NCBI GenBank assembly: GCA_040507895.1
Contig: JBEVNX010000197.1
Span: 1 to 14,888, forward strand
DNA: 14,888 nt
Direction of reading: 5' to 3'
Source of the DNA: JBEVNX01 sp040507895
Lineage (GTDB): Bacteria > Desulfobacterota > Binatia > JACPRU01
How positions within the stretch are numbered: position 1 is the stretch's first letter; every line of letters begins with the position of its first letter. The translations under genes were made by a program, and so were the position numbers. The notes under the pieces were generated by a model that was not told the DNA's origin, did not search any database, and was given only the letters and a program-made list of their open reading frames with translations. Below are positions 7,047 through 13,797 of the stretch, one piece after another.

Positions 7047-7847
7047 TCAGAAGAAAGCGAGCGTGCGCACCTCGATGCTCTCGCGAGAGCGGGCGTTCGC
7101 AGGCGAGGTCGGATCGTCGAAGGCGCTGTGGGCCGTGAAGCGCGCGCGATCGCGCGCGGAGTCGTAGCACTTGAGCAGCATCGCCTCGTCGGGCCGCATG
7201 CGCGGGAAGTAGTACCAGCGGTGCCCCGGAGCGAAGCGCATGGAATAGACCTCGCCCTTGCGGTCGCGATAGAGGAGATCGGTCGGAACCAGATCGCCGG
7301 GCCCGATCGTGCGCGCGTCGCACACGGCGAGCGGGGCGACCTCGACCGGCCAGCCAACCGGTTTCCACACGTTCACCACCGCGAATCGCCGTTGCAGAAG
7401 CGCGTCGGCCTCGTCGGGCAACAGATCGCGCACGCGCTGCGGCCCCGAGGCTTCCGTGTAGTCGTTGTGCGGGAAGCGGACCGGCTCGTTCGGCCCATCG
7501 CCGCGCCGCACTCCTCGGGCCGACGATCGCAGGTTGTGGTCGAACGCCACGACGCGGCGCGCGCCGGCCGTGCGTTTCACCAGCTCTTCGACCTCGCGAT
7601 AGTAGGCGGGGATCGCGGCTCCCTCGACGCTCTCGATCGCACTTTGAAAGCGCACGAGCGCGAATCCCTCACGGTCGAGCGAGGGAGCGGGCTCTAGGGC
7701 TCGCGCGTCGTGGATCGTCATCGCTCGGCGTTCTCCCTGCGTGTTCCGCCAGGGGGTGCCCGCGGGCGGCTCGTAGAGGAAATAGAAGGGCCGCTCGTTC
7801 ATGTCGGCGAGATAACGGAGCGTCGTGTCGACCATGGCTGACCTCAT
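7047..7847 (-). CDS. CmcJ/NvfI-family putative Fe(II)/2-oxoglutarate oxygenase
   Basis: 266 residues, typical of the CmcJ/NvfI/AsaB family, which includes cephamycin 7-alpha-methoxylation protein CmcJ and fungal 2-oxoglutarate enzymes of natural-product pathways. Visible family features are the N-terminal TTLRYL (8-13); YREVEELV (83-90); FDHNLR (102-107); HNDY (127-130), whose His127 and Asp129 fit an H-x-D metal pair; NVWKP (159-163), which is very typical; DLLYRDRKGE near 190-199; and the C-terminal SRESIEVRTLAFF (254-266). His240 is a candidate distal metal ligand. The start used, ATG 7847, overlaps the VOC stop as ATGA. ATG 7835 (MVDTTLR) is an equally plausible start with an AGG seven bases upstream. 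It is last in the minus-strand set, after a VOC protein, suggesting co-expression. Oxidative or tailoring activity on a small molecule is inferred; substrate unknown. Confidence 0.85.
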   Translation of the reverse strand: MRSAMVDTTLRYLADMNERPFYFLYEPPAGTPWRNTQGERRAMTIHDARALEPAPSLDREGFALVRFQSAIESVEGAAIPAYYREVEELVKRTAGARRVVAFDHNLRSSARGVRRGDGPNEPVRFPHNDYTEASGPQRVRDLLPDEADALLQRRFAVVNVWKPVGWPVEVAPLAVCDARTIGPGDLVPTDLLYRDRKGEVYSMRFAPGHRWYYFPRMRPDEAMLLKCYDSARDRARFTAHSAFDDPTSPANARSRESIEVRTLAFF

Positions 7848-8347
7848 CCTGCCTTCGGGCCCTTGAGGCCGTCTTCTCCGTAGCGTGTCGCCGGACCTTC
7901 CCCCTCCGGCCCGAGCCTGCCGCCCGGCCCGAGGTGACCCTTCCCCGGCACGTGATTCACCTCGACGCGGATGCCGTCGGGGTCCTCGAACAGCACCGAG
8001 TAGTAGCCCGGAGCGAACGGGCCGTCTTCCGGGGGATGAACGATCCGCGCCGCGAGCTCGTCCCGTAAGAATCGATGGACCGCGTCGACGTCCTCGCGGC
8101 TGCGCGCGCGCAAGCAGAAGTGATGGAGCCCGGAGCGCAGCTGATCGAAGGGGGTGCGAGCGCGGCCCCCGGGTACGCCGCTCACCAGGATCCCCGTGCG
8201 GCTGCCGATGCAGTAGACGATGTCGTCGCCCTTAATGAGCGTGCGCATCTCGAGGAAGTTGCAGAGCTTCTCCCAGAAGGGTACGCAGCGCGCCGGGTCG
8301 TTCACCGTGAGCTGGATGTGGGCGATGCCGTTTAGCTCTATGCTCAT
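7844..8347 (-). CDS. VOC-fold (glyoxalase/extradiol dioxygenase superfamily) protein
   Basis: 167-residue protein with the paired beta-alpha-beta-beta-beta modules of the vicinal oxygen chelate fold. The first half holds HIQLTVNDPARCVPFWEKL (10-28), the second LHHFCLRARSREDVDAVHRF (74-93) and FEDPDGIRVEVNH (120-132). His10, His76 and Glu129 stand where the usual metal-binding triad lies, so it is probably a metal-dependent lyase, isomerase, dioxygenase or epimerase rather than a ligand-free resistance protein. After residue 132 it carries an unusual Gly/Pro-rich tail of about 35 residues. The ATG at 8347 has AAAGAGAG about six bases upstream, a good ribosome binding site. Its stop overlaps the start of the CmcJ-type gene (ATGA), implying translational coupling. 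The 126 bases upstream (8348-8473) separate it from the oxidoreductase gene and hold nothing I can name. Substrate unknown. Confidence 0.88.
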   Translation of the reverse strand: MSIELNGIAHIQLTVNDPARCVPFWEKLCNFLEMRTLIKGDDIVYCIGSRTGILVSGVPGGRARTPFDQLRSGLHHFCLRARSREDVDAVHRFLRDELAARIVHPPEDGPFAPGYYSVLFEDPDGIRVEVNHVPGKGHLGPGGRLGPEGEGPATRYGEDGLKGPKAG

Positions 8348-8473
8348 TCACGCTCTCTTTCGCTCAGACGCGGAGCCAAGTCGAGGGCCTCGGGTCGGCG
8401 GCGCGACCGTTCTCGCCGCCGGCTCCGTGGCGGCGCGCGGCGCAGAGCCCGCCGCGACCGCAAGGCCGCCGCG

Positions 8474-9511
8474 TCAGACGGGCGTCATGGTGCCGCCGCG
8501 AGCCGCCGAGCGGAGGGCGGCCGCGACGTAGCGTGCGTTGCGGGCGCCGTCCTCCAGGCCCGGCGAGAACGGCGCACCGCTGCGAAGCGAGGCTTCGAAC
8601 GCGGCGAGCGCGCCGCGTATGCTGGCCCGCCCGATCGCGTGCGACCGGCGGATGGCCCGGTAGCCGAGGACCGCCGCGTCGAGGACTGTGGCAACAAGCC
8701 GGCTCGTCCGCGCCCCGGCGGGCTCCACGTGGAGCGCCGCGTTGGGCTCGACGAGCCAGGCGGCCGCGACGGGGCCCCGCAGCGCGAGCCGCTCGCGGGT
8801 GCGCGCTCCGTAGGCGAGCTCGCACGCTGCCGACGCTCCGCTCGGGAAGACCAGCCGGAGCCGAACGTGGTCGCCCGGCCAGCGGCTGCTCGACGTCCCG
8901 GCTTCGACGCCGTCGGGCTCTTCGCCGAGCAGCTCCGTGGCGAGGTCGATCGCGTGACAGCCGAGATCGTGGAGCAGGCCGCCCTCGCGCTCGTCCAGGC
9001 GGTGGCGCGTGACGCGCGACCAGCCAAGCACGTCGAGCGAGAGCGCGAAATCGACGTGCACCGGCCGGCCGAGCGCGCCGTCATGGACCAGCTTGCGCAG
9101 GCGTAGGTAGGGCGGCCAGAAGCGCCGATTGAAGTCGACCATGACTCGCCGGTCGCTTTCCCGTCCGTCGAGCAGGGGGAGCTCGCACGCGAGCACCAGC
9201 GGCTTCTCGACGAAGGCGGCGATACCGCGCGCGGTCGCCGCGCGCCAGACCTCGAGGTGCGTCGACGGCGGCGAGGCGATGAGCAGGCCATCGAGTGGCG
9301 TCTTTGCGAGCAGCGCGTGGTGGTCGGCGTGGATCGCGGCGCCCGCAACCCGTGCGGCGGCTGCGCGCCGGCTCTCGGCGAGCGGGTCGGCCACCGCCAC
9401 CAGCCGCAAGCCGCCGAGCGTGCGCAGCGCCGGCAAATAGAAGTCCCGCACCAGCCGTCCGAAGCCGACCACGCCGAGGCGGAGCTCGGCGGGACCGCGC
9501 CGCGCGCTCAC
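8474..9511 (-). CDS. Gfo/Idh/MocA-family NAD(P)-dependent oxidoreductase
   Basis: 345 residues, standard for the family that oxidises or reduces sugars, inositols and related polyols. The N-terminal Rossmann domain shows GVVGFGRLVRDFYLPAL (13-29) with the G-x-G-x-x-G-like dinucleotide loop, followed by VAVADP (38-43), IASPPSTHLE (78-87) and the hallmark EKP at 102-104 (Lys103). The C-terminal alpha/beta domain holds GGLLHDLGCHAIDL (177-190), where His186 and nearby Asp182 form the usual catalytic region. It starts at GTG 9511, overlapping the phosphodiesterase stop codon by four bases (GTGA), so the two are very likely translated together. The partner gene suggests phosphate-ester or similar chemistry on a polyol-like compound, but this is inference. 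The alternative ATG at about 9348 lies in another frame and is not relevant. Substrate and direction unknown. Confidence 0.93.
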   Translation of the reverse strand: MSARRGPAELRLGVVGFGRLVRDFYLPALRTLGGLRLVAVADPLAESRRAAAARVAGAAIHADHHALLAKTPLDGLLIASPPSTHLEVWRAATARGIAAFVEKPLVLACELPLLDGRESDRRVMVDFNRRFWPPYLRLRKLVHDGALGRPVHVDFALSLDVLGWSRVTRHRLDEREGGLLHDLGCHAIDLATELLGEEPDGVEAGTSSSRWPGDHVRLRLVFPSGASAACELAYGARTRERLALRGPVAAAWLVEPNAALHVEPAGARTSRLVATVLDAAVLGYRAIRRSHAIGRASIRGALAAFEASLRSGAPFSPGLEDGARNARYVAAALRSAARGGTMTPV

Positions 9512-10992
9512 GAGCCGAGGCGCACGCCGAGCAGATGCGCGACAAAGCGCGGGAAATCGGCGTTGTGGGCGAGGGGCGGGAACTCGCCCTTTGCCGCCCC
9601 CGCGCCCAGCACGACGGCGAATCCGTCCGGGCGGTGCTCGCCCGTGCGTCCCGAGTCGGGAGCGGCCTGAATCGTCCCCAGCGCTGCCGAGTGTACGGTT
9701 GTCACCGGGTACTCGTCGGTCCAGCGTAGGATCAAGTCGGGCAGGAGGTCCCGGCGTGCGCCGGTGAAGCGCTCGTGCGCGGGCACGACGTCGCGGACGA
9801 TCGGCGCGTTCGTGTCACTGGTGCGCAACGCGAGGAAGCTCTGCGTCACGTGGTCGACGTACCGCCGGTGCTCCTCACTCCCGGCCTCGAGGACCCCGTC
9901 GCGCTCGCGCCCGCGGAGATTCAGGCGAACGAAGCTGAACAGATCCGAGCGCAGTGCAATGCCCGGCGTCCGCCGCCAATCGAGGCCGCCAGTGACCTCG
10001 CGGGCGACCACCCAATCGCGAACCTGGACCGGTACGGAACGCGCGATCGCGTGCTGCACGGGCGCGGGGATCGATTCGCGCAGCGCCCGCATGAGCCCGC
10101 GCTTCGGAGCCGGCAGATCATCGCGGGCGAGGTCCTCGCGGCGGTAGGTCGCGTTGATGCGATCCATCGCCCGGCGGACGAAGTGCTCTTGCGAGAAGTT
10201 GTAGCCCATCCCGTGCAGCGAGAAGACGACCACCGTCGTGCTCGTCAGATCCACGCCGTCGAGCACTCTGCCCACCCCGGCGTCGACGGCGCGATACACG
10301 TCAAGCAGCGCGCCGGACGGCACGTGCCCGTGCGCCTCGTCGTGGTCGCGCCAGAGGATGTGGCCGCCACGGTGGCACTCGCCGAACACGGCGAGGAAAA
10401 AGTCCCACCGGGTCGTGTCGCGCAGCCAGCGCGCAAGGTTGGCCTTGGTCCGGGCACCGTCAACGCACTCTCGACGCGTGGTTGCGAGCTGCCCCGCATC
10501 CTTGCTAACGGGAATCTCGTAGCCCATCGGATGACGACCGAAGCGCCGGCGGATCTCGCGTCGGAGCGCCGGCGAGCTCGCCTGAAAGGGTCCCATCAGG
10601 TCGTGCGATCCCCAGTTCGAGACCTCCAGCGCCCGCGGCTCCCGATTCTCGAAGGTGAACGGCACGTCGAGCACGGTCACGCCGAGACCGGCGCGGGCGA
10701 GGTCGTACCAGAAAGGCTCGCAATAGAGCCAGTCGGACGCGATCCGGCGCATGCGCATCGCCGCCGGGTCCCACTGGATGTGCTGGCTGATGCCGTGCTC
10801 GCCCGGCATCGTGCCCGTGTACATCGTCGGCCACACGGAGGCGCTCACGTACTCCGCGCTCGAAGCGAGTGGGTGGAAGACACCCTCGTCGAAGAGCCGG
10901 CGGAACGTGGGCAGGCTCGGAAGCGCGCCGCGGATGAACGAGAGCTCGCCGGCATCGACTGCAACCATGAGCAGGCGGGAAGTCTTCCGCAT
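9508..10992 (-). CDS. alkaline-phosphatase-superfamily / type I phosphodiesterase protein
   Basis: 494 residues, within the range of type I phosphodiesterase/nucleotide pyrophosphatase-like enzymes, which hydrolyse phosphate mono- or diesters or phosphonates with two metal ions. Seen in order: strand-1 Asp13 in LLMVAVDAGE; the nucleophile region YVSASVWPTMYTG (48-60) with Ser50 or Ser52; PGEHGISQH (63-71); FGECHRGGHILW (203-214) with Glu205, His207 and His211 as candidate ligands; DAGVGRVLDG (237-246); SLHGMGYN (258-265); and GEHRPDG (451-457) with a C-terminal His453. Most relatives have SDHG where this has SLHG, so one metal ligand is replaced; this may mark a subfamily. No signal peptide is apparent, unlike many secreted phosphatases. 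It heads the minus-strand set and is coupled to the Gfo/Idh/MocA gene by a GTGA overlap. The ATG at 10992 has only a weak ribosome binding site. Substrate unknown. Confidence 0.87.
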   Translation of the reverse strand: MRKTSRLLMVAVDAGELSFIRGALPSLPTFRRLFDEGVFHPLASSAEYVSASVWPTMYTGTMPGEHGISQHIQWDPAAMRMRRIASDWLYCEPFWYDLARAGLGVTVLDVPFTFENREPRALEVSNWGSHDLMGPFQASSPALRREIRRRFGRHPMGYEIPVSKDAGQLATTRRECVDGARTKANLARWLRDTTRWDFFLAVFGECHRGGHILWRDHDEAHGHVPSGALLDVYRAVDAGVGRVLDGVDLTSTTVVVFSLHGMGYNFSQEHFVRRAMDRINATYRREDLARDDLPAPKRGLMRALRESIPAPVQHAIARSVPVQVRDWVVAREVTGGLDWRRTPGIALRSDLFSFVRLNLRGRERDGVLEAGSEEHRRYVDHVTQSFLALRTSDTNAPIVRDVVPAHERFTGARRDLLPDLILRWTDEYPVTTVHSAALGTIQAAPDSGRTGEHRPDGFAVVLGAGAAKGEFPPLAHNADFPRFVAHLLGVRLGS

Positions 10993-11160
10993 AGGCTACT
11001 CGTTGATGCCAGGCATCTTGGCCGCACCTCCGTTGCCGCGGCAATCGTGCGATGAAGCGCCCGGCTATTCAAGCCGCCGGTCGCGATCTCACGTTGGCAT
11101 TCGACCGCGACATCGGTTACGAGGCGAAGCAGACAGCGACGAGGATCGGAGAACCACGAA
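10993..11160. other. divergent intergenic region with possible regulatory sites
   Basis: These 168 bases separate the divergently transcribed phosphodiesterase and PhyH-family genes and must hold promoters for both directions, unless the minus-strand promoter lies further right. One plausible plus-strand promoter is listed separately. I see no gene and no clear operator palindrome. Confidence 0.6.
11094..11122 (+). promoter_or_regulatory. possible sigma70-type promoter of the PhyH-family gene
   Basis: TTGGCA (11094-11099, five of six bases of the -35 consensus) is followed after 17 bases by TTACGA (11117-11122), a weak -10. Transcription would start near 11129, leaving a short leader that contains GGAGAA (11148-11153), seven bases before the ATG at 11161. 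The position and spacing fit; the -10 match is poor. Confidence 0.3.
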
Positions 11161-12018
11161 ATGAAGATTCGCCATTTACCTCCTACAACCTCCGCCGAAG
11201 AGCTCGCCGCCGTTCTTGGCGAGGACGGCGCCGCGATCGTCGATCGGCTCGTCGACCCGGCGATGCTCGATCGCGTCCGGCGCGAGCTCGACCCGTTCCT
11301 CGACGCCACGCCGTTCGGGCCCGACTCCTTCGCGGGGCGGCGCACCAAGCGAACCGGCGGGCTGATCGCCCGCTCCGAGACCTGCCGGGATTTCGTCGTC
11401 CAGCCGCTCGTGCTTGGCGGGGTCGACAAGCTGCTCTCGCACTCCTCCGGGTTCCAGCTCCATCTCACTCAGGTGATCTCCATCGATCCCGGTGAACGCG
11501 CGCAGAAGATCCACCGCGATCAGTGGGCATTCGCCTTCTTCCCGTTTCCCAAGGGCTACGAGGTGTCGTGCAACACGCTCTGGGCGATGACCGACTTCAC
11601 CGAGGAGAACGGCGCCACGCGGGTGATCCCCGGAAGCCATCGCTTCGACGACCGCCTCGAGCTGGACGGCGCCGAGACCGTCCCTGCCGAGATGGAGAAG
11701 GGCTCGGTGCTGCTCTACACGGGGAGCCTCTATCACGGCGCCGGTGCCAACCGCTCGGCCGACACACGCCGCGGCGTCAACATCACCTACAGCGTGTCCT
11801 GGCTCCGCCAGGAGGAGAATCAGTATCTGGCCGTACCGCTCGACGTGGCGCGCACGCTGTCGGTCGACCTGTTGCGGCTGATGGGTTATTCACGCGGCGC
11901 GTACGCGCTCGGCTACGTCGACGACCTCCGCGATCCGATCGAGGTGGTCCGCCCCGATCTCGTGTCGAACGGGCTTGGCGACCTCGACGCCGCGCTGGCC
12001 CGCGCGAGGGACCACTGA
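11161..12018 (+). CDS. phytanoyl-CoA dioxygenase (PhyH)-family Fe(II)/2-oxoglutarate oxygenase
   Basis: 285 residues, usual for the family. The metal triad is His118 and Asp120 in IHRDQW (117-122) plus His192 in LYHGAG (190-195). Arg203/Arg204 in TRRGVNITY (202-210) is the likely 2-oxoglutarate anchor. The block WAMTDFTEENGATRVIPGSH (141-160) is highly characteristic. Members hydroxylate unactivated C-H bonds of lipids, phosphonates, compatible solutes or natural products using O2 and 2-oxoglutarate, in the cytoplasm. The start is well supported by GGAGAA seven bases before the ATG. The gene is divergent from the phosphodiesterase/oxidoreductase set, with which it may share control. A second putative 2-oxoglutarate enzyme (the CmcJ-type protein) lies at the far end of that set. 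The gene is followed by a decayed region, so it appears monocistronic. Substrate unknown; family very secure. Confidence 0.93.
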   Translation: MKIRHLPPTTSAEELAAVLGEDGAAIVDRLVDPAMLDRVRRELDPFLDATPFGPDSFAGRRTKRTGGLIARSETCRDFVVQPLVLGGVDKLLSHSSGFQLHLTQVISIDPGERAQKIHRDQWAFAFFPFPKGYEVSCNTLWAMTDFTEENGATRVIPGSHRFDDRLELDGAETVPAEMEKGSVLLYTGSLYHGAGANRSADTRRGVNITYSVSWLRQEENQYLAVPLDVARTLSVDLLRLMGYSRGAYALGYVDDLRDPIEVVRPDLVSNGLGDLDAALARARDH

Positions 12019-12130
12019 CGGGCTGGGGAGGATCCTGAAATCGGTGTGGGCTGCCACCGTCGAGGGGTCTTACAGGCTCACCCCGCGTCACATCGAGGGC
12101 AAAGAGCCCGTCCGCTTCATCGGGCCTTGA
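12017..12130 (+). pseudogene. unassigned coding-like tail, possible gene remnant
   Basis: One plus-strand frame reads as ordinary protein for about 37 codons up to TGA 12128-12130, ending TPRHIEGKEPVRFIGP. The composition (Ile, Glu, Lys, Phe, Tyr) is more protein-like than the Arg/Ala/Pro shadow frames around it. It has no plausible full-length start: the frame runs back into the end of the PhyH gene, and GTG 12044 would give only 28 residues. It looks like the C-terminus of a lost gene. I do not recognise the family. Confidence 0.3.
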
Positions 12131-12145
12131 CCCCGGCGCCGCGGT

Positions 12146-12480
12146 TCACTGCAGCGGCACGAGCTTCGCGTAGCTGTCGTAGCGGCTCTGGATCTGGCTC
12201 ACGTAGTTGACGGGCTTGTCGCAATTGCAGAAGCCGTAGCGCATCTTCTTGGCGATGTCGCGCTTCTTCAGGAGAAGCATCGACCGCTCGACGTTACCGA
12301 ACCACTTGTTCGGATTGAGGCCCATGTCCCTGGCGAGCGCTCGCGCGCGTCCTGCACGTGGCCGGGGCCGCAATTGTAGCTGGCGAGCGCGAAGCGGATG
12401 CGATCCTTCGCCGGGATTTCAGGCTGTTGAACCACGCCGAGTAGCGCGCCATCAGCATCACGCCGGCGAGGATGCCGTTG
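12146..12480 (-). pseudogene. degraded MltF-type lytic transglycosylase, C-terminal remnant
   Basis: Reading the minus strand gives three consecutive pieces of one transglycosylase C-terminus, each in a different frame. NGILAGVMLMARYSAWFN is near 12479-12426, then EIPAKDRIRFALASYNCGPG and HVQDAR near 12420-12343, then ALARDMGLNPNKWFGNVERS continuing through YVSQIQSRYDSY to TGA at 12146-12148. FALASYNCGPGHV is the core helix pattern of the SLT domain, and GLNPNKWFGNVE is typical of MltF-like enzymes, which cut peptidoglycan in the periplasm. The frame breaks lie near 12418-12425 and 12338-12347, each explained by a small indel. No N-terminal substrate-binding domain or catalytic-glutamate region is found upstream, where the promoter zone of the CoA-transferase begins. 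It is therefore truncated as well as frameshifted. Sequencing errors could explain the shifts but not the missing N-terminus. Confidence 0.75.
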
Positions 12481-12574
12481 CTCGTGGCGAGCCTCGCGCC
12501 GGCGGTAACGACTCGGCAGCCGCTTGAACCCGACGATCGAGAGATGCGATGGGGAGTGGCGAAAATTCTTCTAC

Positions 12575-12579
12575 GGAGG
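12575..12579 (+). promoter_or_regulatory. ribosome binding site deciding the CoA-transferase start
   Basis: GGAGG lies nine bases before ATG 12589, whose product begins SRPLEGVKVIE as expected for the family. An in-frame upstream ATG at 12472 would add 39 unrelated residues overlapping the transglycosylase remnant. Confidence 0.7.
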
Positions 12580-12588
12580 CAACCCGAG

Positions 12589-13797
12589 ATGTCGAGACCA
12601 CTCGAAGGAGTCAAGGTGATCGAAGTCGGCCAAGAGATCCAGGGACCGTTCGCAGGGCTCGTGCTCGCGGATCTCGGCGCCGACGTGATCAAGATCGAGA
12701 ACAAGGAAGGCGGCGATCTCAGCCGCTCGATCCTCGCCAAGCTCATCGGCGGCGGCGGCGTGCGCAACGGCGACTTGTCGCACTACTTCCACGCCATGAA
12801 CCGCGGCAAGCGCAGCATCACAGTCGATCTCAAGCATCCGGAAGGCGCCGAGCTGGTGCGACGCCTGGCGAAAGTCTGCGACGTTCTGTTCACCAACTAC
12901 CGGATCGGCGTGCTCGATCGCCTCGGTCTCGGCTTCGAGGAGCTGAAGAAGCGCAATCCGCGCATCATCTTCGCGCAGGGGAGCTCGTGGGGGCCGCGCG
13001 GGCCGTGGGTGCAGCGGCCGAGCCGCGACCTCCTCGCCCAGGCCGCGAGCGGGATCGTGGCCAAGGGCGGCCGCCGGACGGATCCCTTGATGCCGGCCCC
13101 GTTCGCCGTGGCTGATCAGAGCGGCGGCCTCAGTCTCGCCACGGGAATCCTCGCGGCGCTGTTCGCGCGCGAGCGCACCGGAGAGGCGCAGAAAGTCGAC
13201 GTGTCGATCTACGGCACGATGATCGCCATGCAGACCTTCGAGATCGGCTACGTCGGCTTCACCGGAAAGGAGCCGGAGCGCGCCGGCGTCGGCCATCAGT
13301 TCCTGCACGGCGTGTGGGGAGCGTATCGCACGCGCGACGGCCATATCTGCATCGGCACGGTGGACGACAAGCACTGGCCGGCGTTCTGCAAAATCGCCGG
13401 CATCCAGCATCTCGAGAACGACCCGAAGCTTGCTGGCCTCGCCCGGCTCATCCCCGGCGACGAGATGGAGAAGGTGCTCGTCGAGATCTTCCCCAAGCGC
13501 ACCAGCGCCGAGTGGCTCGCGGAGTTCCACGATGCCGACATCCTGGCGACCGAGGTCGTCGACTATCGCGCCGTGCTGGCGAGCGAGCAGGCGCGCGCCA
13601 ACGGCTACGTCGTCGACGTCGAGCACGAGTTCGCCGGCAAGATCGCCGCGACCGGCCCGCCGATCTCTCTCAACGGCGAGATGCGCACCTCCTCGCCCCC
13701 CGCGCCCGAGCTCGGCCAGCACACCGAGGACATCATGCTCGAGGCCGGCTATTCGTGGGAGGACATCGTGCGAGTGCGTGAGTCCGGGGCGGTGTGA
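12589..13797 (+). CDS. CaiB/BaiF-family CoA-transferase (class III)
   Basis: 402 residues, normal for class III CoA-transferases, which move CoA between acids through an aspartyl-CoA thioester anhydride and usually work as interlocked dimers. N-terminal PLEGVKVIEVGQEIQGPFAG (4-23) and LVLADLGADVIKIE (24-37) are signature blocks. NRGKRSITVDLKHPEG (71-86), VLFTNYRIGVLDRLGLG (99-115) and RPSRDLLAQAASG (143-155) follow. Asp147 in the last one aligns with the catalytic aspartate of formyl-CoA transferase. The start ATG 12589 has GGAGG upstream. Its stop overlaps the start of the MDR oxidoreductase as GTGA, so the two act together, perhaps to load an acid with CoA and then reduce it. The link to the acyl-CoA ligase operon 5.7 kb upstream is suggestive only. 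Substrate unknown; the family contains carnitine, formyl, succinyl, bile acid and aromatic acid enzymes. Confidence 0.94.
   Translation: MSRPLEGVKVIEVGQEIQGPFAGLVLADLGADVIKIENKEGGDLSRSILAKLIGGGGVRNGDLSHYFHAMNRGKRSITVDLKHPEGAELVRRLAKVCDVLFTNYRIGVLDRLGLGFEELKKRNPRIIFAQGSSWGPRGPWVQRPSRDLLAQAASGIVAKGGRRTDPLMPAPFAVADQSGGLSLATGILAALFARERTGEAQKVDVSIYGTMIAMQTFEIGYVGFTGKEPERAGVGHQFLHGVWGAYRTRDGHICIGTVDDKHWPAFCKIAGIQHLENDPKLAGLARLIPGDEMEKVLVEIFPKRTSAEWLAEFHDADILATEVVDYRAVLASEQARANGYVVDVEHEFAGKIAATGPPISLNGEMRTSSPPAPELGQHTEDIMLEAGYSWEDIVRVRESGAV

Noticed and set aside
9775..11055. Long plus-strand open frame (426 codons) opposite the phosphodiesterase gene
   Set aside because: It is the antisense shadow of a well-supported gene, has shadow-like Arg/Ala/His-rich composition and matches no family. 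Such frames are common in high-GC DNA.
12571..13722. Long minus-strand open frame (383 codons) opposite the CoA-transferase
   Set aside because: Antisense shadow of the CaiB/BaiF gene; no motifs and a composition rich in Arg, Glu and Ala.
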